This document shows positions 42,164 to 50,078 of a stretch of 64,000 bases of DNA, one piece after another (the first letter of the stretch is position 1; every line of letters starts with the position of its first letter). The notes beneath the pieces are model-generated. The model searched no databases, was not told where the DNA came from, and saw only the letters and a program-made list of their open reading frames with translations. The position numbers and the translations under genes are program-made. The stretch comes from Streptomyces changanensis. GTDB taxonomy: Bacteria > Actinomycetota > Actinomycetes > Streptomycetales > Streptomycetaceae. Location: the NCBI RefSeq assembly GCF_024600715.1, contig NZ_CP102332.1, forward strand, positions 1,798,001 to 1,862,000. The letters are read 5' to 3'.

Positions 42164-43456
42164 GTGGCCGGAGAGGTCTGTCCTGGGTGCGGTGCGCCCG
42201 CGGCGGCGCGGACGGCGGGCTGCGCCTGCGCCACCGCCCACGGCCCGGGCCCCGCGCCGGGCGCGTTCGAACCGCTGCGGATACGGCCGTACGTGCAGCT
42301 CCGCCCCTCCCCCGCGCCCGGCCCGGACGCGGACGCGGACGCGGACGCGGTTGCGGGTGCCGGTGCCGGTGCGGGTGCGGACGTCGGGTCCGCCGCGGGT
42401 ACGGGCCCGGGCCCGGGCGGCCCCGGGTCCGGACCGGGCCCGGGCGTGGGCGGCGGTACGGCTCCGTGGGGCGCGGGCCGCGACACCGGGTACGTGGACC
42501 ACGGCGGGCCCACGGGGCCGATCGGGTACGACGGACACGGCGGGTACGGGGAGCACCCGGACGCCGGGCCCCACCCCGGGTCCCACCCCGGGCCCCTCCC
42601 CCAGGCGCAGGCCCAGACCCACCCCGGGCCCCTCCCCCAGGCCCAGGGCCACGCCGACGCCACCGCTCACACCCCCGCCACCGCTCCGCACGCCGCCCTC
42701 CCGGACGGTGCCGGGGCCGTGCACGACGCCGGGCTCGTCGACGTCACCCCGCCGCACGTGGCCGGCCCGACCGGCCCGGGGCGGGCGCGGCGGCGCGCGG
42801 AGGCGCGCGGACGGCGGGGCTCCCGTACGCCGGGACCGGTCGCCGGGGTGCTGGCGGCCGTCGTCGCGGTGGTGGGGGTGGCGGCCTTCGCGGGCGGCCT
42901 GTTCGACGGGGACGGTTCGGCCGACCGGGTGGCGCCCGACCCGCGGCCCAGCGTGCCGCCGTGGCCCGAGGCCGTCACCGGGACGCCGACGCCGGAGGCG
43001 AGCGGCGCGCCGTCAGGGAGCGCGCGGCCGTCGACGTCCGAGCCGTCGGCGCCCCCGCCGTCGGCGCCGGGGCGCCCGTCCGGCTCCGGCGCCCCGGGGG
43101 GCTCCGGAGAGGCGACGGCGCCGGACGCGACCGCCGCCCCCGCCGCGGCCGCCGCGTCCCCGGGGCACTCGGCGCCGGTGGACGAGCGGCCACCGCCCTC
43201 GCCCGGCGCCTCCGCGTCCCAGGCGACCGGCGGGCCCGTCCTCAGCCGCGGCGACCGTGGCCGGGCCGTCTCCGACCTCCAGCACCGGCTGCGCCAGGTG
43301 GGCCTGTACGACGGCCCCCCGCACGGCCGCTACGACAAGGACGTCGAGCGCGCGGTCGCCGCCTACCAGTCCGGTCGCGGCATCACGACCGACCCGAGCG
43401 GCGTCTACGGCGCGGACACGCGCACCGCCCTGGAAGCCGAGACCTCGGGACACTGA
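42164..43456 (+). CDS. membrane-anchored peptidoglycan-binding protein with long disordered cytoplasmic arm
   Basis: The 430-residue protein starts at the GTG at 42164 after GGGGAGGAA. The N-terminus carries a possible metal-binding cluster (CPGCGAPAAARTAGCAC), then about 190 residues of Gly/Pro/Ala/His repeats (ADADADA, AGAGAGA, two HPGPLPQAQ copies). A single transmembrane helix (about 229-250, GVLAAVVAVVGVAAFAGGLF) is followed by a Ser/Pro/Ala stalk and a C-terminal PG_binding_1 domain (about 355-428, RGRAVSDLQHRLRQVGLY). The topology puts the binding domain on the wall and the repeats in the cytoplasm, suggesting a link between envelope and cell interior. Confidence 0.83.
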   Translation: MAGEVCPGCGAPAAARTAGCACATAHGPGPAPGAFEPLRIRPYVQLRPSPAPGPDADADADAVAGAGAGAGADVGSAAGTGPGPGGPGSGPGPGVGGGTAPWGAGRDTGYVDHGGPTGPIGYDGHGGYGEHPDAGPHPGSHPGPLPQAQAQTHPGPLPQAQGHADATAHTPATAPHAALPDGAGAVHDAGLVDVTPPHVAGPTGPGRARRRAEARGRRGSRTPGPVAGVLAAVVAVVGVAAFAGGLFDGDGSADRVAPDPRPSVPPWPEAVTGTPTPEASGAPSGSARPSTSEPSAPPPSAPGRPSGSGAPGGSGEATAPDATAAPAAAAASPGHSAPVDERPPPSPGASASQATGGPVLSRGDRGRAVSDLQHRLRQVGLYDGPPHGRYDKDVERAVAAYQSGRGITTDPSGVYGADTRTALEAETSGH

Positions 43457-43606
43457 CCGGGCCACCCCGCCCGTTCGGGCAGCCCGCCCGCCTCGCCGCA
43501 CACCGCCGCACCGTCGCCCCACCGCACCGTCGCCCCGTCGCCCCTGGCGCGCGACCCGCCGCCGGCCGCCGCCCCGCGCCCCGATCCCGCGCCCCCCTTC
43601 GCCCGG

Positions 43607-43660
43607 CACCCCGGCCCCCTTCCCGCACCCCCGCACGAGTGCGGGAAGGGGGCCGGGGTG
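43607..43660. terminator. perfect 22-bp bidirectional-type hairpin
   Basis: CACCCCGGCCCCCTTCCCGC plus AC (43607-43628) pairs without mismatch with the segment at 43639-43660 across a 10-base loop. It lies 150 bp after the peptidoglycan-binding gene and before the HAD gene. It is the strongest hairpin in the window. Confidence 0.9.
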
Positions 43661-43773
43661 GCGCCGGACGCCCCTCGTTTTGTATGGTGCAGGAACAAAG
43701 TGGTCCCGCCCGTACTCCCTGACCGGCGGGCGGGCCCACTGCGTACACCCTCGCGCCCTGGAGACCCCCCCCC

Positions 43774-44454
43774 ATGACGGCCACCCCCACGACCGACGTC
43801 CTCACCGCCCGGGCCCTGCTGCTCGACATGGACGGCACGCTCGTCAACTCCGACGCGGTGGTGGAGCGCGTCTGGCGACGCTGGGCGCTCCGGCACGGGC
43901 TGGACCCGCAGGAGGCGCTGAAGGTCGTGCACGGCCGCCAGGGGTACGCCACGATGGCCGTCCTGCTGCCCGACCGGCCCATGGACCTCAACCACGCGGA
44001 GAACCGCGAACTGCTCGCCGAGGAGACGGCCGACCTCGACGGCGTCGCCCCGATACCCGGCGCCCCGGACTTCCTCGCGTCGATCGCCGCCCTCCCGCAC
44101 GCCCTGGTCACCTCCGCCGACGCCCCGTTGGCGCGGGCGCGGATGGGCGCGGCCGGGCTGCGCATGCCGGAAGTGCGGGTGACCGCCGAGTGCGTCAGCG
44201 CCAGCAAGCCCGACCCGGAGGGCTTCCTGAAGGGCGCGGCGGAGCTGGGCTTCGCCCCGGCGGAGTGCGTGGTGTTCGAGGACTCGGAGGCGGGTGTCGC
44301 CGCCGGCCGGGCGGCGGGCATGCGCGTCGTGGGCGTCGGCCCGCGCGCCGCGGCGTTCGCACCGGACGTGCACGTGGCGGACCTGACGCGGCTGCGCGTG
44401 GAGGCGGGCGCCGACGGCGTGCTCCACCTCCACGTCACCGCCCCGGCGGCCTGA
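43774..44454 (+). CDS. HAD-IA family phosphatase
   Basis: The 226-residue haloacid-dehalogenase phosphatase has the nucleophile motif LLLDMDGTLVNSDAVV (about residues 15-30), motif II HALVTSADAPLA, motif III Lys in ASKPDPEGFLKGA, and motif IV VVFEDSEAGVAAGRAAG. The cap is the C1 helical type, as in beta-phosphoglucomutase and sugar-phosphate phosphatases. The likely substrate is a small sugar or polyol phosphate. The ATG at 43774 follows a run of nine C; a weak GGAGACC precedes it. Confidence 0.9.
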   Translation: MTATPTTDVLTARALLLDMDGTLVNSDAVVERVWRRWALRHGLDPQEALKVVHGRQGYATMAVLLPDRPMDLNHAENRELLAEETADLDGVAPIPGAPDFLASIAALPHALVTSADAPLARARMGAAGLRMPEVRVTAECVSASKPDPEGFLKGAAELGFAPAECVVFEDSEAGVAAGRAAGMRVVGVGPRAAAFAPDVHVADLTRLRVEAGADGVLHLHVTAPAA

Positions 44455-44485
44455 CGCCCCGGGGGGCACCGGCCGCCGGGCCGCG

Positions 44486-45070
44486 TCAGCCGACCAGCGC
44501 CTCGTAGAAGCTGAAGCCCGCGAGCGCCAGCATCAGACCGGCGGCCACCTTGGTGATCAGCCGCAGCGGAACGTACTTCATGAGGGTCCGGCCGCCCAGG
44601 ATGCCCAGGGCGGCGACCGCCCACAGGGCGAGGACCGCGCCGAGGCCGACGGAGAGCGGGTCGTCGTAGCGGGCGGCGAGGTTCGCGGTCATGATCTGCG
44701 TCAGGTCGCCGAACTCGGCGACGAGGATCAACATGAAGCCCGCGCCGGAGACCTTCCAGAAGGACTGGTCGGCGGGGGCCTTGAGCTCCTCCTCCTCGTC
44801 GTCGCCCTTCTTCAGCAGCAGCACCGCCGCGCCCGCCAGGAACAGCACGCCGACGAACGCCTGCACCAGCCGGTGCGGGAGGAGCGTGAGGACGCTGCCC
44901 GCGGCGACGGCGAGGGCCACGTGGACGGCGAAGGCGGCGGCGACGCCCGCGAAGACGTAGGACGCGCGGTAGCGGGTGCCGAGCATCAGACCGGCGAGCG
45001 CGGTCTTGTCGGGGAGTTCGGCGAGGAAGACGACACCGAAGGTGATCGTCATGATCGTCAGGCTGAGCAC
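44486..45070 (-). CDS. TMEM165/GDT1 family cation exporter
   Basis: The 194-residue membrane protein has six helices in two inverted repeats. The UPF0016 signatures are FLAELPDKTALAGLMLGTRY (about residues 15-34; E-L-P-D-K-T) and LVAEFGDLTQIMTANLAARY (about 113-132; E-F-G-D). Bacterial homologues export Mn2+ or Ca2+. A yybP-ykoY riboswitch directly upstream makes Mn2+ the best guess and implies induction when Mn2+ is high. An acidic cytoplasmic loop (KKGDDEEEELK) separates the repeats. The GTG at 45070 is used. Confidence 0.9.
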   Translation of the reverse strand: MLSLTIMTITFGVVFLAELPDKTALAGLMLGTRYRASYVFAGVAAAFAVHVALAVAAGSVLTLLPHRLVQAFVGVLFLAGAAVLLLKKGDDEEEELKAPADQSFWKVSGAGFMLILVAEFGDLTQIMTANLAARYDDPLSVGLGAVLALWAVAALGILGGRTLMKYVPLRLITKVAAGLMLALAGFSFYEALVG

Positions 45071-45074
45071 GGGC

Positions 45075-45295
45075 TGGGTTCCTCAATCGGTCGGGCTCCG
45101 CCGTACCGAGAGACCGTCGCTGGCGCGATTTCGGGCTCGCTTCGGCACGACGGGGCCATGGATACATGACTCCGCTGGTGCCGAAGGTCTCGCTGGCGGC
45201 GCCTCTCGCGAGGTCCGCCTCCGGGCGCCGGCCGGGCACGAGGCCCAGCAGTATGTCGACGGTCCGGCGAAGAGCTACTCCCCTTCTGCTCCGTC
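45075..45295 (-). promoter_or_regulatory. yybP-ykoY (Mn2+-sensing) riboswitch
   Basis: On the minus strand the leader opens with GAAGGGGAGTAGCTC and closes with GCGAGACCTTCGGCACCAGC and a matching GCCGAAGCG, ending at GAGGAACCCAGCCC just before the gene. The AGGGGAGTAGC and GCGAGACCTT blocks are the two conserved loops of this class. They form the metal site that binds Mn2+ and switches on exporters. Confidence 0.87.
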
Positions 45296-45562
45296 CAGGG
45301 TACGCGACCCGGATCGGCGCCCCCAGCCGCCCAGGCCCCGCCCGCCCGCACCGGGCCAGCCCCCGGCCACCCGACTCCCCCAGCCGCCCGTGCGCCCGCG
45401 CCCGCCCCGCCTCGCCCGCCACCTCGGCCGGCCGGCCCCGCGGCCACCCCGCCCCTCGCCCGTCGACCTCTCCCGCGGACACCCCGCCCCTCCGACCCGT
45501 CGGCCCCTCCCGCGAACGCCCTTCCCCCTCGACCGTCGACCTCCCCCGCGGACGCCCCTCCC

Positions 45563-46315
45563 TCAACCGGCGGTGGTCTCCTCCGCCCGGTGCAGTCGGC
45601 CGCGCGCCACGAGTTCCAGCACCACGGCCACCGCCACGGCCTGCACCGCCATCAGCGCGACCAGCACGAACAGCTGGACCGCGCCCGCCTGGAGGGGTGA
45701 CGCCCCGCTCAGCAGCATGCCGACGAAGGCGCCCGGCAGCGTGACGAGCCCCACCGTCCGGGTCTGGTCCAGCCCCGGCAGCAGCGCGTCGGCGGCGCCC
45801 GCCCGCGCGACCTCCAGCCGGGCGTCGCGGGGCGCCAGGCCGAGCGCGAGCCCCGCCTCCACCTCGCCGTGGCGGGCGGCCAGGTCGTCCAGGGCGCGCC
45901 GCCCGCCGAGGACGGTCGCGGTGAGCGCCCCGCCGACGAGGATCCCGGTGACGGGGACCAGCGTGATCCCCCTGACCGGCACCAGTCCGGTGAGGACCAG
46001 CGCCGCCACGACCGGCGCCACCCCGGCGGCGATGGGCAGGGCGGCCCAGCGCCACGTGCGGTTGGCGGTGAGGCGCCGGCCGGCGGTCCGTACGGCGACC
46101 CCGTACATGACGAGGAGGAAGAGCAGGAGGAGCGGTACGGCGCGGACCACCCAGCCGATGACCAGCGACACGGCGGCCAGCTGCACGGCGGCGCGCACCC
46201 CCGCGACGGCGACCTCCCGGGGCGGGCGCAGACGGGCGACGGCGACGACGGTCACCGCGACGCCGAGCAGGACGGCGAGGACGGCGCCGAAAGCGAGGTC
46301 GACGGTCAGCAGCAC
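45563..46315 (-). CDS. FetB/UPF0014-type ABC transporter permease
   Basis: The 250-residue protein (GTG at 46315) has about seven transmembrane helices and the UPF0014 signature region: VAGVRAAVQLAAVSLVIGWV, GRRALDDLAARHGEVEAGLAL and VGLVTLPGAFVGMLLSGASP. In E. coli the FetAB pair is implicated in iron export under oxidative stress, and plant STAR2 is related. No ATPase gene is adjacent, so the partner must be encoded elsewhere or be absent. The upstream gap holds a 17-bp palindrome. Confidence 0.85.
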   Translation of the reverse strand: MLLTVDLAFGAVLAVLLGVAVTVVAVARLRPPREVAVAGVRAAVQLAAVSLVIGWVVRAVPLLLLFLLVMYGVAVRTAGRRLTANRTWRWAALPIAAGVAPVVAALVLTGLVPVRGITLVPVTGILVGGALTATVLGGRRALDDLAARHGEVEAGLALGLAPRDARLEVARAGAADALLPGLDQTRTVGLVTLPGAFVGMLLSGASPLQAGAVQLFVLVALMAVQAVAVAVVLELVARGRLHRAEETTAG

Positions 46316-46363
46316 ACCCCAACCCTAGGGCGCGCACCCCCGCCTGGCGGGTTGTCATCAAGT

Positions 46364-46380
46364 CGACAAGGACCTTGTCG
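46364..46380. promoter_or_regulatory. 17-bp perfect palindrome between divergent genes
   Basis: CGACAAGGACCTTGTCG is perfectly symmetric about A46372 and lies between the FetB-like gene (start 46315) and the HNH nuclease gene (start 46504). A related half, TTGTCATCAAG, precedes it. The 8-bp half-sites suit a dimeric repressor or MerR-type activator. Confidence 0.6.
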
Positions 46381-46503
46381 TGACGTGTGCATGTCGTCAC
46401 GCTGTTACCTGGCGCCCACCCCCGCGACACCCGGCGCCACCACGATGGCCGAGCCGCCCTCCCGGGCGGCCCGGTCGAGCCCTCACCCCCGCTGGGAGTA
46501 CGC

Positions 46504-47160
46504 ATGTCCCGTGTCTACGCGCGTCAACCCCTCCGCCGCGCCGCCGTCGCCACGCTCGCCGCCGCCCTGGCCGCCACCGGCCTGCTGGTCACCGCGCCCA
46601 CCGCCCAGGCGGCCCCGCCCACCCCGGTCAGCGCCTCCACCGCCCGCACGTACCTGGGCCAGCTCGCGGTCCGGGCGGAAGGTTCCTCCTCCGGCTACAG
46701 CCGGGAGGCCTTCCCGCACTGGATCACCCAGTACGGCACCTGCAACACCCGCGAGGTCGTCCTCCACCGCGACGGCACCGGTGTCGAGCAGGACGCCGGC
46801 TGCGCGGCCGTCGCCGGGCGCTGGTACTCGGAGTACGACGGCGCCACCTGGACCGTCGCCTCCGACCTGGACATCGACCACGTCGTCCCGCTCGCCGAGG
46901 CGTGGCGCTCGGGTGCGAACGCGTGGACCACGTCCGACCGCCGGGCCTTCGCCAACGACCTGACGCGCCCCCAGCTCATCGCCGTCACGGACAACGTCAA
47001 CCAGGCCAAGGGCGACCAGGACCCCGCCGAGTGGATGCCCTCGCGCACGACGTACCGCTGCACGTACGCCCGCATGTGGGTGCACGTGAAGCACCACTGG
47101 GGCCTGTCGGTGGACACGGCGGAGAAGACCGCCCTGCAGTCCACCCTCAACGCCTGCTGA
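46504..47160 (+). CDS. secreted HNH-family nuclease (DUF1524-like)
   Basis: The 218-residue protein starts at the ATG at 46504; a signal peptide ends near PTAQAAPPT (about residue 39). The nuclease core has LDIDHVVPLAEAWRSGA (metal-binding Asp-His), NDLTRPQLIAVTDNVNQAKG and DPAEWMPSRTTYRCTYARMW, the ordered D-H...N...K pattern of HNH/DUF1524 secreted nucleases. Three or four Cys (GTCNTRE, DAGCAA, YRCTYA, LNAC) could form two disulfides. It probably degrades extracellular nucleic acid for nutrient recovery. Confidence 0.9.
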   Translation: MSRVYARQPLRRAAVATLAAALAATGLLVTAPTAQAAPPTPVSASTARTYLGQLAVRAEGSSSGYSREAFPHWITQYGTCNTREVVLHRDGTGVEQDAGCAAVAGRWYSEYDGATWTVASDLDIDHVVPLAEAWRSGANAWTTSDRRAFANDLTRPQLIAVTDNVNQAKGDQDPAEWMPSRTTYRCTYARMWVHVKHHWGLSVDTAEKTALQSTLNAC

Positions 47161-47574
47161 CCACGCGACCCCGGCCCTCGGCCCGCCCCCTGCTGCCGTC
47201 ATGCGCCCCGCACCGGTACGGCTCCCGCCCCGGCCGGGGTGCCGTACCGGTACGGCGGGTGACCCGCCGGGCGGGGCGCTCGCCGCGCCGGGCGTGTCAC
47301 GGGCCAGCCGTCGGCGATCCCGCGGCCCCGGGGGCCGGCAACCACCCGGGATGGGAACCCGCCCCCACCACAGAGCGAGTCACGGGCCCCGCGCTGTCCG
47401 GTCCGGGGTCCTATGTGGTGGGGGCGGCGATCAGGGGCCGGGGGCAGCCGGGACCGGCGAGGCGCCGGGAGGCGCTGGCGGAACGTCACCGGCGAACGCG
47501 GCGCGCGTGCGGCCGCCCGGCTCCCGACGGGGCTCGCCCCGGTCGTCGCGCAGGCCGCTCCGCGCGGGGCGGCG
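47161..47574. other. gene-free spacer
   Basis: I see no gene in these 414 bp. Short GGTACGGC-type repeats (CCGTACCGGTACGGCGGGTG near 47240) follow the nuclease gene. A less GC-biased segment around 47370-47430 (CACCACAGAGCGAGTCACGG, GTCCTATGTGGTGGG) forms a CCACCACA/TGTGGTGG inverted repeat that could be a terminator or operator. Confidence 0.5.
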
Positions 47575-48060
47575 CTACCTCCGCGCGCCTTCCCCCGAGC
47601 ACGGCAGGGGGCACGGGGGCCCGCCGGTTCGGTGGGGTGCGGGCTCGGGCGCCGTCCCGGCCGACTCGTCGGCGGACAGCCGGACCGGCCAGGCCGACAG
47701 GATGTACGCGCAGTCCACATCCGGGACCTCGACGGACAGCGGATGCCCGTTCTTGATGTGCTCGCGCGCCGCGCGCTGCCGGTCAGGGGCGGTGGCCCAC
47801 GCCCGGAGTCGCGCGGGGCAATCCGGCACGGGCACGCTCACCACGCGCACGGCAGGGCGCACCCAAGCCGAGCGGTACGGGTCGGGGTCGAGCCGGTCCG
47901 CGATGCGCAGGGCCTCACCGCGGAGCCATCGCAGCGCCAGGACCGGGGAAATGGTGCGGAAGGCGCCGAGGACGTACCGCACCACCCGGCCCGTGCCGTA
48001 CACGGGCCCCTCGGCGAGCACTTCGGACCGGTAGCCCGCCGGGACGGTCCCGCCGTTCAC
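47575..48060 (-). CDS. hypothetical protein, third gene of an opposed three-gene operon
   Basis: I do not recognise this 161-residue soluble protein. It opens MNGGTVPAGYRSEVLAEGPV (GTG at 48060, overlapping the previous stop as GTGA). Its features are FRTISPVLALRWLRGEALRI and an acidic-hydrophobic stretch SVEVPDVDCAYILSAWPVRL. The last 30 residues are Pro/Ala-rich and disordered. Its tight coupling to the next two genes indicates one transcript. Together they lie back-to-back with an HTH/DUF397 locus. Confidence 0.65.
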   Translation of the reverse strand: MNGGTVPAGYRSEVLAEGPVYGTGRVVRYVLGAFRTISPVLALRWLRGEALRIADRLDPDPYRSAWVRPAVRVVSVPVPDCPARLRAWATAPDRQRAAREHIKNGHPLSVEVPDVDCAYILSAWPVRLSADESAGTAPEPAPHRTGGPPCPLPCSGEGARR

Positions 48061-48314
48061 GGCCGCCCCTCACGCAGCAGCACCCACGGGCGTTCGATCA
48101 CTTCGAGGAACGTGGTGTGGCCGGGGTGGTCGCGCAGATGTGAGAACGTCCACGGCTGAGCGTCGCCGGCGTTCCCGAACGCGGCCGACTCCGCGCCGCA
48201 CTTCGTACCGTCGCCGTCGAGCGCCGTGCAGCGGAACCGGTGGGTGAGCGGTGGGGCGCCCTCGTCCCGGTGCGGCGCGAGCCGGTGGCGCACGAGCCGG
48301 TACGTCCGCGTCAC
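48057..48314 (-). CDS. small two-Cys protein (DUF7848-like)
   Basis: The 85-residue protein starts at the GTG at 48314, again overlapping the upstream gene's stop by 4 bp. It reads TYRLVRHRLAPHRDEGAPPL, then FRCTALDGDGTKCGAESAAF and SHLRDHPGHTTFLEV. The pattern (one Cys before and one after a turn, then H-x3-H-x2-H) resembles the DUF7848 group found beside Streptomyces HTH/DUF397 loci. It probably binds a metal. The function is unknown. Confidence 0.65.
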   Translation of the reverse strand: MTRTYRLVRHRLAPHRDEGAPPLTHRFRCTALDGDGTKCGAESAAFGNAGDAQPWTFSHLRDHPGHTTFLEVIERPWVLLREGRP

Positions 48315-48580
48315 AGCCGCTCACCCCGGCTCCGGGCGTTCCACCGTTCGAGTTCCGCGTGCAGCCGCTCCGCGCGGGTCGCCCGACGGACGGCCCCGGG
48401 CTCGGCCTCCCACTCGGGCCCGCCCCCGACCGGACGCAGCGACCAGTACGGGCCGGCGACCCCCCGGAACTCGCCCAGCCGGTCGGCCCGGCCGGTGTCC
48501 ACCACGAGCGTGCCGGGGGTCGGGGCGTATGGCGCTTCGCGGCCCTCCGCGGTCACGCCACCTTCGGAACCTTCGGACAC
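48311..48580 (-). CDS. small hypothetical protein, first gene of the operon
   Basis: This 89-residue protein starts at the GTG at 48580, eight bases after GGAGAG; an earlier in-frame GTG lacks a binding site. It reads GTLVVDTGRADRLGEFRGVA, then YWSLRPVGGGPEWEAEPGAV and RAERLHAELERWNARSRGE. I recall very similar proteins next to DUF7848 and HTH genes in many Streptomyces. A small beta-barrel followed by a helix is likely. Function is unknown. Confidence 0.65.
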   Translation of the reverse strand: MSEGSEGGVTAEGREAPYAPTPGTLVVDTGRADRLGEFRGVAGPYWSLRPVGGGPEWEAEPGAVRRATRAERLHAELERWNARSRGERL

Positions 48581-48674
48581 TGCCACTCCTCTCCGTAGTC
48601 GTTCCACTACCAGGGCGGCTCAGCGTGACCTAGGATCAGGGACTCTTCAACGTGTCACGCCAGAAGGGAGAGTT

Positions 48675-49514
48675 GTGGTCAACCGCAAGCAACTGCACCC
48701 GGAAAGCAGCCCAGGAGCGGCATACGGCGCCCGTGTGCGCAGCTCGCGCGAGGACCGGGTATGGAGCCAAGAGGACTTAGCCGCACGAACGGCATATTCC
48801 AGTAAGCATATTTCTGCAGTGGAAACTGCACGCAAGCCGCCAACTCTGCCGTTCTCGCGGGCCTTGGACCTGGCCTTCGGCACCACCGGTACCGCCGATT
48901 CGTTCGAACGTGAGTGGCGTGAACTGCGGCACGGGGCGCTGCTGGAGGGGTTCCCGGAGTACTTGGGCCACGAGGCCCGAGCGGTGGAGATCCGGCTCTA
49001 CGAAGTAGGCGTCATACCTGGCTTGCTCCAGACTCCGGACTACGCGGCGACTCTGGAAGCGGACGCCGTCCGACGCGCGGCGATCACGCAAGACCAGGCG
49101 GATGAACGCGTTGCGCTGGTGGCGCAGCGACAGGCCAGCCTCAACCGCACGCCCGCACCCTTGATCTTCACTGTCCTGGACGAGAGTTGCCTCCATCGAC
49201 CGATGGGCCCACCGTCCGTGATGGATGCCCAGTGCGCCCGCCTTCTCCAATTCGCCGAGCTCCCGAACACAGTGCTTCAGGTCGCCCCGTTCACGATGGG
49301 GGAACGGCGGCCGTTCAGTCTGCCCATCACCGTGTTGACCATGGCGGACAGATCACTCATGTCGTACGCGGAGTCCTCGCAGCGAGGTCACTTGGAGCGG
49401 GAAAGCACTGGGGTGCTGCCCATGCTCACCGCCTACCATCAGCTACAGGCCGAAGCACTCTCACAAGCGGACTCAGTGGCCATGATCCGTGAGGTACGAA
49501 AGGGCATTCCGTGA
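48675..49514 (+). CDS. HTH regulator with DUF5753 domain (Scr1/WhiJ-like)
   Basis: The 279-residue protein starts at the GTG at 48675 after AAGGGAG. An XRE helix-turn-helix (about 18-70, WSQEDLAARTAYSSKHISAV) is followed by the DUF5753 ligand/partner domain (about 90-270, VGVIPGLLQTPDYAATLEAD, FTVLDESCLHRPMG, QVAPFTMG). These regulators act with small DUF397 proteins, as in the WhiJ and BldB-related systems controlling development and antibiotic production. Its stop overlaps the first DUF397 start (GTGA). The DNA is less GC-rich here than in neighbouring genes, a sign of horizontal movement. Confidence 0.9.
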   Translation: MVNRKQLHPESSPGAAYGARVRSSREDRVWSQEDLAARTAYSSKHISAVETARKPPTLPFSRALDLAFGTTGTADSFEREWRELRHGALLEGFPEYLGHEARAVEIRLYEVGVIPGLLQTPDYAATLEADAVRRAAITQDQADERVALVAQRQASLNRTPAPLIFTVLDESCLHRPMGPPSVMDAQCARLLQFAELPNTVLQVAPFTMGERRPFSLPITVLTMADRSLMSYAESSQRGHLERESTGVLPMLTAYHQLQAEALSQADSVAMIREVRKGIP

Positions 49515-49723
49515 CGACGACCGAACCCCCTCGTTGGTACAAGTCCTCCTACAGCGGCAACGGCGGCCAGTGCGTCGAGGTCGCCGCCAACCTCGCCCGC
49601 TCGCGCGGCGTCGTCCCCGTCCGTGACTCCAAGGACCCGAGCGGACCGGTCCTGGACGTCTCCACCGGTGCGTTCGCCTCGTTCGTGGCGGGCGTCAAGA
49701 GCGGGCACCTCGACGCCGCCTGA
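49511..49723 (+). CDS. DUF397 protein, copy 1
   Basis: The 70-residue DUF397 protein has WYKSSYSGNGGQCVEVA at the N-terminus and VPVRDSKDPSGPVLDVST in the middle, the family signature. DUF397 proteins are small partners of HTH/DUF5753 regulators and may neutralise them. It is translationally coupled to the regulator. From residue 22 on it is identical in protein sequence to the second copy. Confidence 0.92.
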   Translation: MTTTEPPRWYKSSYSGNGGQCVEVAANLARSRGVVPVRDSKDPSGPVLDVSTGAFASFVAGVKSGHLDAA

Positions 49724-49973
49724 CACGGCGCGACACAGCGAAAGGGCACCCCGTGACGACCGAGCACCCGCAGTGGTTCACGTCCTCGTACAGCAACAAC
49801 GGCGGCAACTGCATAGAGGTCGCCGCCAACCTCGCCCGCTCGCGCGGCGTCGTTCCCGTCCGTGACTCCAAGGACCCGAGCGGACCGGTCCTGGACGTCT
49901 CGACCGGTGCGTTCGCCTCGTTCGTGGCGGGCGTCAAGAGCGGACACCTCGACGCCGCCTGACACGGCGCGAC
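49577..49973. repeat. 158-bp direct duplication within the DUF397 pair
   Basis: The segments 49577-49734 and 49816-49973 are 239 bp apart and differ at only three positions by my count. The repeat covers codon 23 to past the stop, including GACACGGCGCGAC after the stop. Identity that extends past the coding region shows DNA-level duplication or conversion rather than protein-level selection. Confidence 0.9.
49753..49962 (+). CDS. DUF397 protein, copy 2
   Basis: This 69-residue paralogue begins HPQWFTSSYSNNGGNCIEVA and is then identical to copy 1 through ASFVAGVKSGHLDAA. It lies 29 bp after copy 1 and probably belongs to the same transcript. The divergent first 22 residues, against an identical remainder, look like gene conversion or a very recent duplication with change at the N-terminal face. 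Confidence 0.92.
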   Translation: MTTEHPQWFTSSYSNNGGNCIEVAANLARSRGVVPVRDSKDPSGPVLDVSTGAFASFVAGVKSGHLDAA

Positions 49974-50078
49974 GCCCCCAACCCCCGCCCCCACCACCGC
50001 GGATGGCCCGCCGCGCCCCGGGCCCGTACCGTACGGGTCCCGTACCGTACGGGCGGGGTGACGGAGGGGGGCCGGGCC

